Counted from the stretch's first letter, positions 20,692 to 30,296 are shown. The stretch: 64,000 bases of DNA from Nocardia sp. NBC_01730 (GCF_035920445.1 NZ_CP109162.1:3906001-3970000); one strand, 5' to 3'. Notes: a model not told the origin generated them from the letters alone. Numbers and translations are program-made.

Positions 20692-22140
20692 GTGCCGGAA
20701 TTCGATCTGTTGGTCGTCGGGGGCGGCCCGGGCGGCTACGTCGCGGCCATCCGCGCGGCCCAGCGCGGCCTGTCGGTGGGCCTGGTGGAGAAGGAGCGGC
20801 CGGGCGGAGTCTGCCTGAACTGGGGCTGTATCCCGACGAAGGCGATGCTGCGCTCCGCGGAAGTGTTCCACACCGTCAGCGCCGCAGCCGATTACGGCGT
20901 CTACGCCGACAATATCCGGTTCGATTTCGCCACCGTGCGCCAGCGCAAGGACGGCATCGTCAAGGAACTCACCGACGGCGTCGCCGGTCTGCTCGCGGCC
21001 AATGGCGTCACCGTGATCGAGGGTCATGCCCGCTTCACCGGCCCCACGACCGTCGACGTGCACGAAGTGGGTCCGTCTCCGGTCGGGCCCGACGGCCCGC
21101 GCTATGCCGCCGCACCCACAACACCCATCCGGCAAGTCACCGCACGTGATGTCATCATCGCGACCGGATCCGTACCTGCCCGCCTGCCCGTCCCGGGCGC
21201 CGACCTGCCCGGCGTGATCACCTCCGACGGCGCGTTCGGACTGACCACGGTCCCGGACCGGCTGGTGATCGTCGGGGGCAGCGCGGTCGGCGCCGAATGG
21301 GCGAGCCTGTTCGGCACGTTCGGCAGCGAGGTCACCCTCGTCGAAATGCAGGATCGCCTGGTACCTGCCGAGGACAGCGACATCGGCGCGGCCCTCGGCC
21401 GGTCCTTCGCCAAACGCGGCATCACCGTGCTGACCGGATCGACCGTGGCGTCGATCACCCACGACGAAGCGCTGCGCGTCACCGTCGAGGGCCCGCACGC
21501 CCGCACGCTCGATGCCGATGTGGTGCTCGTCGGTGTCGGCCGTCGCCCCAACACCGCCGACCTCGGACTGAATCTCGCCGGAGTCGGCACGGACGAGCGC
21601 GGATTCATCCCGGTCGACGAGCAGTTGCGCACCGGCGTCGACCACGTCTACGCGATCGGCGATGTCACCGGGCGAGCACTGCTCGCACACGTCGCTTCGC
21701 ATCAGGGGCTGACGGCCGCCGATGTCATTGCCGGACAGGACAGCCGGATCGACTACACCGCGATTCCCGCGGCCACCTTCACCCATCCGGAGATCGCGAG
21801 CGTCGGTCTGACCGAGGCTGCTGCCCGCTCAGCCGGGCACCAGGTGATCACCGCCCGGTTCCCGTTCGCGGCGCTGGGACGGGCCAAGACCTTCGGTGAC
21901 ACCGAAGGGTTCGTCAAGATCGTGGCCGGACAACGCCACGGCGAGGTGCTCGGTGTGCACATCATCGGCCCATCTGCCAGCGACCTGATCACCGAAGGGG
22001 CCTTGGCGATCACGCTCGAGGCCACCCTCGATGAGCTCGCCGAAACCATCCACGCCCACCCCACCCTCGGCGAGATCGGCATGGAGGCCGCGCTTTCCGC
22101 GCTCGGCCTGCCGGTGCACGTCGCGCCACGGAAGCGCTGA
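20692..22140 (+). CDS. lpdA: Dihydrolipoyl dehydrogenase (E3)
   Basis: A 482-residue FAD flavoprotein that reoxidises dihydrolipoyl groups of the E2 component with NAD+. The GTG start at 20692 is preceded by GAGGAGCACCACGA. Visible features are the FAD-binding GGGPGGYVAA, the redox-active disulfide GGVCLNWGCIPTK (Cys41 and Cys46), the second dinucleotide fold VGGSAVGAEWASL, the YAIGDVTG flavin motif, and the C-terminal HAHPTLGE with the catalytic His-Glu pair. First gene of a four-gene operon; 11 nt separate it from the E1alpha gene. Confidence 0.95.
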   Translation: MPEFDLLVVGGGPGGYVAAIRAAQRGLSVGLVEKERPGGVCLNWGCIPTKAMLRSAEVFHTVSAAADYGVYADNIRFDFATVRQRKDGIVKELTDGVAGLLAANGVTVIEGHARFTGPTTVDVHEVGPSPVGPDGPRYAAAPTTPIRQVTARDVIIATGSVPARLPVPGADLPGVITSDGAFGLTTVPDRLVIVGGSAVGAEWASLFGTFGSEVTLVEMQDRLVPAEDSDIGAALGRSFAKRGITVLTGSTVASITHDEALRVTVEGPHARTLDADVVLVGVGRRPNTADLGLNLAGVGTDERGFIPVDEQLRTGVDHVYAIGDVTGRALLAHVASHQGLTAADVIAGQDSRIDYTAIPAATFTHPEIASVGLTEAAARSAGHQVITARFPFAALGRAKTFGDTEGFVKIVAGQRHGEVLGVHIIGPSASDLITEGALAITLEATLDELAETIHAHPTLGEIGMEAALSALGLPVHVAPRKR

Positions 22141-22151
22141 GGAGGAGCATC

Positions 22152-23195
22152 GTGACCGAAACAATCGAGCACACCCCCATCACTCTTACCGCAGAAGACC
22201 CAGCCACCCTGCGCGGCTACTTCCGCGACATGATGTTCGTCCGGCGGTTCGAGGAGCGCGCCGCCCAGGGCTACACCCAGGCCAAGATCGGCGGATACTG
22301 CCACCTCAATCTCGGCGAGGAGGCCACCGTGGTCGGACTCGCCGCCGCGATGCGGCCCACCGACTACCTGTTCACCAACTACCGCGAACACGGCTACGCC
22401 ATCGCCAAAGGCATCGAGCCCGGCCGTGTCATGGCCGAGCTGTACGGACGGTCCACCGGCACCTCGAAGGGCTGGGGCGGTTCGATGCACATGTTCGACA
22501 CCGCGTCCCGCCTGCTCGGCGGTTATGGCATTGTGGGGGGCCAGCTTCCGCTCGCCGTCGGCGCCGCCATGGCCATCGACTACCGCGGCGACGATGACGT
22601 GGTGGTGTGTCAGATGGGCGATGGCACAACGAATATCGGTGCCTTCCACGAGTCGCTCAACCTCGCGGCGCTGTGGAATCTGCCGGTCGTGTTCGTTGTG
22701 ATCAACAATCAGCTCGGCATGGGCACCACGGTCGAGAATTCCTCCGCCGAACCCGACCTGTACAAGCGTGCCGCCGGATACCGGATGCGCGGCGAACAGG
22801 TCGACGGCACCGATGTCCTCGCCGTGCGCGATATCGCCAGCGAACTGGTGGAAACAGCGCGACACGAGGGCAAACCGGCGCTGCTGGAAACCATCAGCTA
22901 TCGGCTCAAGGGCCATTCCGTGGTCGACCCGGCGAAGTACCGCAGCGGCGAAGATGTCGCCACCGCACGGAAATCCGATCCGGTCGCACGGTGGCGCGCG
23001 GACCTGATCGAGTCCGGTGTCCTGGACGAAACCGACGCCGCGGAGATCGAACGGTCCGTCGAGGAGGAGGTCGACGCCGCGGTGGCCTTCGCGGACGCCA
23101 GCCCGCATCCGGACCCGTCGAGCCTGTTCGACTACACCTACGCCACCCCGGTCGCGGGCGAATCCCGCAGGCTGCCCGCCGATCCGCTCTTCTGA
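22152..23195 (+). CDS. pdhA: 2-oxo acid (pyruvate/acetoin) dehydrogenase E1 alpha subunit
   Basis: A 347-residue thiamine-diphosphate-dependent subunit; GTG start at 22152 with a strong GGAGGAG site. It shows the E1alpha hallmark HLNLGEEATVVG, the TNYREHGYAIAKG segment, and the ThDP/Mg motif from GDGTTN to INNQ, about 30 residues later. Together with E1beta it decarboxylates a 2-oxo acid (or cleaves acetoin) and acetylates the lipoyl group of E2. The operon order E3-E1alpha-E1beta-E2 resembles acetoin and pyruvate dehydrogenase operons; sequence alone does not settle the substrate. Confidence 0.92.
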   Translation: MTETIEHTPITLTAEDPATLRGYFRDMMFVRRFEERAAQGYTQAKIGGYCHLNLGEEATVVGLAAAMRPTDYLFTNYREHGYAIAKGIEPGRVMAELYGRSTGTSKGWGGSMHMFDTASRLLGGYGIVGGQLPLAVGAAMAIDYRGDDDVVVCQMGDGTTNIGAFHESLNLAALWNLPVVFVVINNQLGMGTTVENSSAEPDLYKRAAGYRMRGEQVDGTDVLAVRDIASELVETARHEGKPALLETISYRLKGHSVVDPAKYRSGEDVATARKSDPVARWRADLIESGVLDETDAAEIERSVEEEVDAAVAFADASPHPDPSSLFDYTYATPVAGESRRLPADPLF

Positions 23196-23225
23196 CCGCT
23201 GAGTTTCAGACTGCTAAGGACAACC

Positions 23226-24221
23226 GTGCCTGTCATCACCTATCGCGAAGCACTTCGCGAAACCTTGCGCGAGGAAATGCGGCGTGACGAGGATGTCTTC
23301 CTGATCGGGGAAGAGATCGGCGTCTTCGAGGGCTCCTACAAGATCACCGCGGGCCTGCTCGCCGAATTCGGCGAGAAGCGCGTACGCGACACCCCGATCG
23401 CCGAAGAGGGTTTCGTCGGCGCAGCCGTCGGCGCCGCGATGCTCGGGCTGCGCCCGGTCGTGGAGCTCATGACGATCAATTTCTCGCTGCTCGCGCTGGA
23501 TCAGATCGTCAACCACGCCGCCAAGATCTACGGCATGTTCGGCGGCCAGACCAGCGTGCCGCTGGTCATCCGCACCCCGGGCGGCGGCGGCCAGCAACTC
23601 GGCGCCACCCACTCGCAGAACATCGAGCTCTACTACGCCTTCGTGCCCGGGCTCAAGGTGGTCGCGCCGAGCACCCCCGCCGACGCACGAGCCCTGCTGC
23701 GCGCCGCGATCGAAGACGACGACCCCGTGCTGTTCCTGGAAAACCTCGCCCTCTACAACACCAAAGGCGAAGTGCCCGATGTACTTCCGCCTGCCGAGAT
23801 CGGCAAGGCCGCGGTCACCCGGGAAGGCACCGATATCACGCTCATCGGCTACTCGCGGATGGCGACCATCGCCACCCAGGTCGCCGAGAAACTGCACGCA
23901 GAATCCGGCATCTCGGCCGAGGTCGTCGATCTGCGCAGCCTGCGGCCCTTGGATCGGGACACCATCGTGTCCTCGGTGCGTAAGACCGGCTGCGCGGTTG
24001 TGGCAGAAGACGATTGGCTGACCTACGGGATCGGTGCCGAGGTCGCCGCCACCATTTCCGACGGAGCGTTCGACTACCTGGACGCTCCGGTGCGGCGGGT
24101 CGCCGCGGCGGAAGTGCCGCTGCCCTACGCCAAAACACTCGAACAGATCGCCCTTCCGTCCGCCGACTCCCTGCACACCGCCGCGTTGGAAACGCTGGCG
24201 GCCGTGGGCCGGCGCCGCTGA
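23226..24221 (+). CDS. pdhB: 2-oxo acid dehydrogenase E1 beta subunit
   Basis: A 331-residue transketolase-like beta subunit with GTG start at 23226. The pattern follows the family: ITYREALRETLREEMRRDE, FLIGEEIG, the RVRDTPIAEEGFVGAAVGAA segment, PLVIRTPGGGG, and a C-terminal domain from DITLIGYSRM to the end. It pairs with the E1alpha subunit encoded 30 nt upstream to form the alpha2beta2 E1. Confidence 0.92.
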   Translation: MPVITYREALRETLREEMRRDEDVFLIGEEIGVFEGSYKITAGLLAEFGEKRVRDTPIAEEGFVGAAVGAAMLGLRPVVELMTINFSLLALDQIVNHAAKIYGMFGGQTSVPLVIRTPGGGGQQLGATHSQNIELYYAFVPGLKVVAPSTPADARALLRAAIEDDDPVLFLENLALYNTKGEVPDVLPPAEIGKAAVTREGTDITLIGYSRMATIATQVAEKLHAESGISAEVVDLRSLRPLDRDTIVSSVRKTGCAVVAEDDWLTYGIGAEVAATISDGAFDYLDAPVRRVAAAEVPLPYAKTLEQIALPSADSLHTAALETLAAVGRRR

Positions 24222-24239
24222 GAACCCGAGGACAATGTC

Positions 24240-25463
24240 ATGCCAGAGATCACCATGCCCCGGCTCTCCGACACGATGGAGGACGGCGTCGTCGTCACCT
24301 GGCTCAAACAGGTCGGCGACAAGGTCACTCGGGGCGAGATTCTCGCCGAAATCGAGACCGACAAGGCGCTGATGGAGTTGGAAGCCTACGACGACGGAGT
24401 GCTCGACCAGATCCTCGCCGAGCCCGGAACGCGAGTGCCGATCGGCAGCCCTATCGCGATGCTCGGCGACGGCAGCACAGCGGCGAAACCCGCCCCAGCC
24501 GTTACCGTCCCGGCTACTTCCACCGAATCCACGTCGATCCCGCCGTCGACCCAGACCACATCGGCATCCACCGCAGGCGCGGCACCGGACGACCGTCGGA
24601 AGTCCTCTCCCCTGGCCCGCAAGATCGCACGTGAGCTGGGCATCGACCTCAACGGCGTGACCGGCACCGGCCCCGGCGGGCGGATCACCCGCCACGACGT
24701 GGAATCCGCGCAGGCATCGACCGAACCCCCGGTCACCGCGCCCTCGGCCGCCCCGGTGGTCGCTGCCACCGGCGACTACGAGGAGGTGCCGCTGACCACC
24801 GTCCAGCAGGTAGCGGCCAAACGCCTGACCGAGAGCAAGCAGCAGGCCCCGCACATCTATCTGACGAGCGCGATCGACGTCACCGACCTGCTGGCCTTCC
24901 GTACCGACGTCAACAAGACACTGCAGTCGGCGGGCGCCGGAAAGGTGAGCATCAACGACCTGATCGTCAAGGCCGTCGCTGTCACCCTGCGCGCCGATCC
25001 GGCGGTGAACGTCTCCTTCGACGGTGACAAGCTGCTGCGGCACCGCGGTATCCACCTCGGCGTCGCCGTCGCGATCCCGGCCGGTCTCGTCGTGCCGGTC
25101 ATCCGCGACGCCGACCGAAAAAGCATCTCGGAGATCGCCGCCGAGAGCCGTGAGAAAGCCGAGCGTGCCCGCGCCCGCAAACTGCGCGTGGACGAAATGA
25201 CCGGCGGCACCTTCACCATCTCCAATCTCGGCATGTTCGGCGTCGAGCAATTCGCCGCCGTCATCAACCCACCGGAAGCCGCCATCCTCGCCATCGGTGC
25301 CGCCACCGACCAAGTGCACCTCATCGACGGCGAGGTCGTCACCCGCAAGATCCTCCGCGTCACCCTTTCCGCCGATCACCGCGCCATCGACGGAGCCACC
25401 GCGGCGACCTTCCTCCAGCAGCTGAAGGACCTGCTGGAACACCCGCTGCGCATCGTGACCTGA
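24240..25463 (+). CDS. pdhC: Dihydrolipoamide acyltransferase (E2)
   Basis: A 407-residue E2 core. A single N-terminal lipoyl domain has the lipoylated Lys42 in ETDKALME. A Pro/Ala/Thr-rich linker follows, then the peripheral-subunit-binding domain (LARKIARELGIDLNGVTGTG, about 125-145) and the acyltransferase domain with the catalytic SADHRAIDG near the C-terminus. It transfers the acyl group to CoA. Last gene of the operon, 18 nt after E1beta; it converges with corA. Confidence 0.94.
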   Translation: MPEITMPRLSDTMEDGVVVTWLKQVGDKVTRGEILAEIETDKALMELEAYDDGVLDQILAEPGTRVPIGSPIAMLGDGSTAAKPAPAVTVPATSTESTSIPPSTQTTSASTAGAAPDDRRKSSPLARKIARELGIDLNGVTGTGPGGRITRHDVESAQASTEPPVTAPSAAPVVAATGDYEEVPLTTVQQVAAKRLTESKQQAPHIYLTSAIDVTDLLAFRTDVNKTLQSAGAGKVSINDLIVKAVAVTLRADPAVNVSFDGDKLLRHRGIHLGVAVAIPAGLVVPVIRDADRKSISEIAAESREKAERARARKLRVDEMTGGTFTISNLGMFGVEQFAAVINPPEAAILAIGAATDQVHLIDGEVVTRKILRVTLSADHRAIDGATAATFLQQLKDLLEHPLRIVT

Positions 25464-25587
25464 GGTCCCGCGGTAACCGTCACGAGTGGCCGACACCGCC
25501 ATCCGTGCCGACTGCCGAGTCGGAGTGCCGGACAGTGTGCCGTCACTCCCTCGCCGCCGGGGGCCGCACCGAATCATCACATTGTCG

Positions 25588-26664
25588 CTACAACCAATTA
25601 TTGCGGCGCAGGTTCATGTACAAGCCCGTGCAGATCGTCACGATCACGACGAGAACCAGCGGATAGCCCCATACCTGCCGCAATTCCGGCATGTGCTCGA
25701 AATTCATACCGTAGATCCCCGCGACCATCGTCGGCACGGCACCGATCGAGATATACGCCGTGATTTTGCGCATGTCGGTATTCTGCTGCACCGCGGTCTT
25801 GGCCAACGCGGCTCCGATCAGCGCACTGAGCGACTCGTCGAAATCGTTGATCCGATCGGCCACGGTCGTGTGATGGTCGGCGACATCACGCATATACCGC
25901 CGGACCTCCTTCGGCAACGGCAACTCGATGCCGCGGCCGAGTGTCTCGAGCGGAACAGCGAGCGGATTCACCGATCGCCGTAACTCGACGACCTCACGCT
26001 TGAGCTGGTAGATCGATTCGATGGCTACCTTGCTGCGCGGGGTGAAGATTTCCTCCTCCATCGCATCGACATCGAGCTCGACCGACTGAGTGACCTCGAT
26101 ATACGAATCCACCACATAGTCGGCGATCGCATGCAACACCGCCCCTGGCCCGAGGCGCAGCCGATCCGAGTCGGCCTCCAAATCCTTACGTACGGCGGCC
26201 AGTCCCGAATGTTCACCGTGTCGCACCGCGACTACGAAATCGGGCGCGGTGAAGATCAATATTTCGCCGGTCTCGACGATCTCGCTGACACTGTGCAATT
26301 CGTGCTCTACGTAGGCGACCGTGCGCATCACCAGCACGAGCGTATCGTCGTAGCGCTCGAGTTTCGGCCGCTGATTCGCCTTGACCGCATCCTCGACGGC
26401 CAGTGCGTGGAGCCCGAACGTCTGCGCGATATCGGCCATCTGCTCCTCGTCGGGATCGTGCAACCCGACCCACACGAAACCCGCACCCAGCTCACGCACC
26501 TTCGTCAACGCGGCCGCATGTGTGAACCGGCCCGGCAATCGACACCCGTCGACGTACACCGCGCAATCGACAATCGCCCGAGCAGTCGGAACACGGATAT
26601 GCGGCAAAGACCTCCCCGCCCGCCCAGAATGACGAAACGAAGGCAACGGCGGAAGAGAGGGCAT
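25588..26664 (-). CDS. corA: CorA-family magnesium/cobalt transporter
   Basis: A 358-residue inner-membrane channel subunit. A large N-terminal cytoplasmic domain is followed by two C-terminal transmembrane helices. The first ends in the diagnostic YGMNFEHMPEL loop (GMN motif) and the second is PLVLVVIVTICTGLYM, followed by a short basic tail RRNNWL. The start at 26664 is the upstream-most in-frame codon; homologues suggest the domain proper begins near VDCAVYVDG, so the true start could be slightly downstream. Confidence 0.93.
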   Translation of the reverse strand: MPSLPPLPSFRHSGRAGRSLPHIRVPTARAIVDCAVYVDGCRLPGRFTHAAALTKVRELGAGFVWVGLHDPDEEQMADIAQTFGLHALAVEDAVKANQRPKLERYDDTLVLVMRTVAYVEHELHSVSEIVETGEILIFTAPDFVVAVRHGEHSGLAAVRKDLEADSDRLRLGPGAVLHAIADYVVDSYIEVTQSVELDVDAMEEEIFTPRSKVAIESIYQLKREVVELRRSVNPLAVPLETLGRGIELPLPKEVRRYMRDVADHHTTVADRINDFDESLSALIGAALAKTAVQQNTDMRKITAYISIGAVPTMVAGIYGMNFEHMPELRQVWGYPLVLVVIVTICTGLYMNLRRNNWL

Positions 26665-26772
26665 CGCACGATGCTACGTCGCAAACCACTCGAGGGCTTC
26701 CCAGAACAGACCACCGGTACCGGGTCGGAAGCAGCGGCTGTGACCTCACGAGTTATCCAGTTGCAGTCTTTG

Positions 26773-27832
26773 CTACACCTCGACTCTCGATCCCATGATC
26801 ACTGTCCGCTCGCCTGGCAGGCCGAAGTAGTCGGCGGCGTCGGCGGTGATATGGGAGGTGGCGATGAACAGGCGCTTGCGCCATGGTGCCATCGTCGGTG
26901 CCGTACCCTTCTTCAGCTCGATCTTCGACAGGAAGTAGGAGGCGTCATCGATCGCTATCCGGCCTTCGGTATCCGTGGGGTCGAGCATGCGCAGCGCGTT
27001 GGGGATGTTCGGCGTTTCCATGACGCAGGCTGCACCAGCCCAGCCTGCCGCGAGTGATCGCCCGCCGACCGAAGTGGCCCATATCGGCGTACAGCGCCTC
27101 CGCACCCGTCACCGCCAGCACCACAGCGGCCAGCGCGAAAAACGCAATACCGAAGTGCCCGAACATGAAGCTCAGCGCATAGGTTGGCGACAGTGCCTTC
27201 AAGATTTCCGGATGCTTGGCAATACCGTCCACGCCCAAGGCACCGATCGTCACGAACCAAGCAATCATCACCGGCCCGAACAGCCGACCGACCGCCGCCG
27301 TGCCGTGGCGCTGGACGGAGAACAGTCCGACAATGATTACCGCCGTGATCGGTACGATCACGCCGTCGAACCCCGGCTCGACGACCTTCAGGCCCTCCAC
27401 CGCGGACAGCACCGAAATAGCGGGAGTGATTATGCTGTCGCCGAAGAACAGCGCGGCACCGAAGATACCGAGCCCGGCCAGCGCCGCTGCGGCCCGACCA
27501 CCTCCCCCACCGAGCCGCCGCAGCAGCGTGATCAGCGCCATGATCCCGCCTTCGCCGTCGTTGTCGGCGCGCATCAGCAGGGAAACGTAAGTCAGCGTGA
27601 CGATGATCATCACCGACCAGAAGATCAGCGACACCACGCCGTAGACGTTGTCCGTGCTGATCGGCACCGGGTGTGGATCAGCCGGGTTGAAAACCGTTTG
27701 AATGGTGTAAATCGGGCTGGTCCCGATGTCGCCGAATACCACGCCGAGCGCGCCGACCACGACAGCGGACCGAACCGTTTCCCGACCACCCATCACACCG
27801 ATCGATGAAACGGCTCCGGACTCTGTGCCCAT
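26773..27832 (-). pseudogene. kup: kup potassium transporter with an internal deletion and frame change
   Basis: The first 265 or so codons from ATG 27832 are a normal Kup N-terminus (VVFGDIGTSPIYTIQTVF, NDGEGGIMALITLL, FFGDSIITPAISVLSAVEGL), ending at ALYADMGHFGRRAITRG. In another frame the sequence continues directly with the family's C-terminal end (ETPNIPNALRML ... SYFLSKIEL, TMAPWRKRLFIATS, GLPGERTVIMGSRVEV). An intact Kup is over 600 residues, so roughly 260 codons are missing and the remaining parts are out of frame, with a junction near 27040. A truncated N-terminal product could still be made. A sequencing or assembly artefact is possible but less likely than a deletion. Confidence 0.85.
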
Positions 27833-27952
27833 GGTGTACTCCTCGTCGACGGCTCCGCACTCTATCGTGCCGTGGGCCGCCGCCGAGTCGCGGATTTGCC
27901 GAGCCTGAGCAAGGAGCGCACCGCGTCGACGCTGCTGTGGAACGCGGGGTGA

Positions 27953-28111
27953 CTATCCGATTGCCGCTTTGTCCGCTGGTTGTGGCGTAGTGGCGGTGAG
28001 GTGGTAGCGGCGGCCGTCGATCTTGTCGGGCCGGTAGCGGATGGCGGGGTCGGTCACGACGGCCCAGTCCCGCGGGCTCGCGAGGATTGCGATGGGGCTG
28101 GATACGAGCAT
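27953..28111 (-). CDS. 52-residue small protein downstream of the DUF3467-like gene
   Basis: A short open frame from ATG 28111 to TAG 27953, with AGGAG 7 nt before the start and only 18 nt after the stop of the DUF3467-like gene. The product begins MLVSSPIAILASPRDWAVV and contains RYRPDKIDGRRYHLTA. It has no signal peptide or cysteines and was not recognised. Spacing and the good ribosome-binding site suggest it is the last gene of a three-gene operon. Confidence 0.55.
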   Translation of the reverse strand: MLVSSPIAILASPRDWAVVTDPAIRYRPDKIDGRRYHLTATTPQPADKAAIG

Positions 28112-28129
28112 CGCATTTCTCCTGTTCGG

Positions 28130-28438
28130 TTATTCCCCGAGGTGGACGATCGCGCCGAACTCATGTTCGTAGTTGCTCATGCTGTCGTTCAAGATCTGCA
28201 TCAGGCGGAAGATCATCGCCGGGGGGAATTTCACCCTCGACACCACCTGAGTCGGTTGGCGCACCACAGGCCGACCCGCATCGTCGACACCCTGATCGGT
28301 CGGCAGGAATACGAGGAAGTCGAGGGTGAAGTCGGTGCGGTTGTACCAGCAGGTGAACCCGTTGGCGTAGGCGCCGACGCTCATTGCCTCCGGCACGATC
28401 ACCTCGACGTTGGTCGGGGTTGGAGTCGGTTCGCTCAT
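28130..28438 (-). CDS. DUF3467-like protein
   Basis: A 102-residue protein. After a Thr/Pro-rich start it reads VGAYANGFTCWYNRTDFTLD FLVFLP (split for length), then VVSRVKFPPAMIFRLMQIL and NYEHEFGAIVHL. This matches the DUF3467 pattern (Y-N-G-F...TDFTLDF...V-S-R-V-K-PP...YE..FG). The function of the family is unknown. It lies between the coiled-coil protein gene and the 52-residue small protein gene on the same strand. Confidence 0.75.
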   Translation of the reverse strand: MSEPTPTPTNVEVIVPEAMSVGAYANGFTCWYNRTDFTLDFLVFLPTDQGVDDAGRPVVRQPTQVVSRVKFPPAMIFRLMQILNDSMSNYEHEFGAIVHLGE

Positions 28439-28529
28439 CCGCGACCGCCTTTCATGGTCGACGAAAGGAGCACACCCATTCGGGCGGCGGCCCCTTTCGT
28501 CGACACATCATTCAGTGACGGCAGATTGG

Positions 28530-29033
28530 TCAGCGTGATTGAATCTGGCGTGCCTGCTGGCGAAGGTTGTTCAGCTGCATTTCCCACTGCATGGCCCGGT
28601 CCTGGGAACGGCTGGCCTGATCCTCGGCCTGCTGGGCCAACTGGCTGGCCTGGTCGGCCTGATCCTGCGCCGACTGAGCCCGCTGGTTGGACTGATTGGC
28701 CTCGCCCTGGGCCTGCTGGGCCTGGTTCTGCGCCCGGTCGGCCTCGCCCTGGGCCTGTTGGGCCTGGTTCCCCGCCTGGATGGCTTGTTGGCGGGCCTGC
28801 TGGGCCTGCTGGTTGGCCTGGTTGGCCTCGTGCTGCGCGATCTGCGCCTGGTGCTGAACCTGACGTGTCTGGTTCTGCGCCTGCCGGGCAAGGTGCTGCG
28901 CCTGCTGGGCGTACTGACGAGCGCTCTGCGCTTCCTGCCGAGCCTCTTCGACACCGAGCCGCAGCATATCGATGTCCCGGGGGATGTCCTGGACGTCGCC
29001 GCGCTTCGCATCGCTCATCGTGTCTTGTGCCAT
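28530..29033 (-). CDS. Gln/Ala-rich coiled-coil protein
   Basis: A 167-residue protein starting at ATG 29033 (MAQDTMSDAKRGDVQDIPRD), with GGAGGG about 8 nt upstream; an in-frame ATG 15 nt earlier is an alternative. From about residue 25 to the end, almost the whole chain is a repeat of heptad-like units of the AQQAQ / ARQAQNQ / ADQASQ type. It has no prolines and should form a long amphipathic helix or coiled coil. No membrane segment or known domain was seen. First gene of the cassette with the DUF3467-like gene 91 nt downstream. Function unknown. Confidence 0.75.
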   Translation of the reverse strand: MAQDTMSDAKRGDVQDIPRDIDMLRLGVEEARQEAQSARQYAQQAQHLARQAQNQTRQVQHQAQIAQHEANQANQQAQQARQQAIQAGNQAQQAQGEADRAQNQAQQAQGEANQSNQRAQSAQDQADQASQLAQQAEDQASRSQDRAMQWEMQLNNLRQQARQIQSR

Positions 29034-29705
29034 TGAGCTTCCCTCCATAGTGGTTGAGTGGACAGCGTCGTGTGACCAACCCATTCTTACCGACCCAGAA
29101 GCAGCTGTCAGCAACATTTGCGCAACTATCTGGAAATGACCGCGAAACGTACCGAATCCCCGGTCCGACACCGGCACGCGCCGCGCCCACAGCCCGCATG
29201 GTCAGCCGCCGGCATCCAAGTTTGCGCAGACTCGCGAAGAGGTGCCCGATCGAGACCTGAGAACCCACAAAGTTGGCGACCACGACAGACAGTCACTGCC
29301 ACAGGAACGGCGGGACCACCGAACCACTCGAATGCTGACCCCGCCACCCGACCCCGCTCGAGCCCGAAGCCGTCGACTCGGCGACTTTCGGCCATCTCAC
29401 CCGACCGGGTAGCGCACTACGCCGAAGCGATGTTCAACCCTTTGCGCCATATGGCAAACACACGGCTACCAAGAGGCTTGCCGCAGTCGAACGTCGTTGC
29501 CGGCATCACCGTGGAGCTCCGAGCTTGCGGACGCCGAAAGTTCGAGCGGGGCGCCGAGAACGGCCGCCACCCCACGCGACGGGAATCCGCCCCAGGGCAG
29601 CCCGAGGACCGCGATGTCCCGCGTGCCGCGATACGCGGGGAGGAGGCGGGCCAGCACGGACAAGCACGGCAATTCGCGGAATGGCCCGCTGGGCTTCGAC
29701 GGGCT
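29034..29705. other. 672-bp gap without an intact gene
   Basis: This gap lies between the coiled-coil cassette and the PaaI-like thioesterase gene. The cassette promoter should lie in its left part, just above 29033, but no clear boxes were identified. The right part (about 29480-29700) contains a broken phosphoribosyltransferase gene. Nothing else was recognised. Confidence 0.55.
29480..29700 (-). pseudogene. Phosphoribosyltransferase-family fragment, frameshifted
   Basis: One minus frame reads LLPAYRGTRDIAVLGLPWGG then VAAVLGAPLE, matching the start of actinobacterial phosphoribosyltransferases (pattern LLAAYRG.PDVVVLGLPRGGVPVA..VA.ALGAPLDV). A neighbouring frame then gives TFGVRKLGAP, matching the next family segment (FVVRKLGVP). 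The homology therefore crosses a frameshift and stops early; the PRPP-binding part is absent. A relic, not a functional gene. Confidence 0.6.
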
Positions 29706-30290
29706 TCAGGCGTCGGGGTTCAGGATCATGCAGCTCGAGGTGGCGTGGGCGATGAGACGCCCTGCCTCGTCAACGACCTGGGCCTGGGCGAGGGCGGTGC
29801 GACGGCCGCGGTTGATCACGGTTGCCTCGCACCGAAGTAGGCCGGAGGCCTCGGTCGCCGGGCGCAGGTACTTCACCGTGAGGTCGAGCGTGGTGTGGAC
29901 CTCGCCCGGCTTCAACGTCGTCTGCACCGCGCAGCCCGCGGCGGTGTCGAGCATGATGGCCAGTACGCCACCGTGCACCGTGCCGACCGGGTTGTAGTGG
30001 ATCTTCTGTGCTCGCATGGTCACCTCGACCCACCCCTCACGGGCATTTATGTCCCCCCCGTCGATCAGACTCGCCGCGGGACACTTCGCGACCCGGCCGT
30101 CCGCGATCGCCTGGATCTGCTCAAGGCCGCTGCGCTTGGCCAACCCGGCGATCGCGGCGAGATCTGCCATCGGGTCGGTCCAGTTGTAAGTCCTGGTCTG
30201 CACTGCGGAGTCGGCCTGGGTTTGATTCGTAACCTCAGACTTGCCGCCATTGGACATTTCGATCGGCGCCTGGTCGCTGTGTGTCATCAC
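29706..30290 (-). CDS. PaaI-like hotdog-fold thioesterase, coupled to the PKS genes
   Basis: A 194-residue single-domain hotdog protein. Its signature is GTVHGGVLAIMLDTAAGCAV followed by TLDLTVKYLRPA, as in the PaaI/YdiI acyl-CoA thioesterases. Start is GTG 30290 or, immediately after it, ATG 30287. Only 6 nt separate it from the stop of PKS3, so it is probably translated from the PKS transcript. It might hydrolyse acyl-CoA or acyl-ACP intermediates (editing, starter supply or release). That role is inferred from position; the family also acts in unrelated aromatic degradation. Confidence 0.85.
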   Translation of the reverse strand: MMTHSDQAPIEMSNGGKSEVTNQTQADSAVQTRTYNWTDPMADLAAIAGLAKRSGLEQIQAIADGRVAKCPAASLIDGGDINAREGWVEVTMRAQKIHYNPVGTVHGGVLAIMLDTAAGCAVQTTLKPGEVHTTLDLTVKYLRPATEASGLLRCEATVINRGRRTALAQAQVVDEAGRLIAHATSSCMILNPDA

Positions 30291-30296
30291 ATTCCC

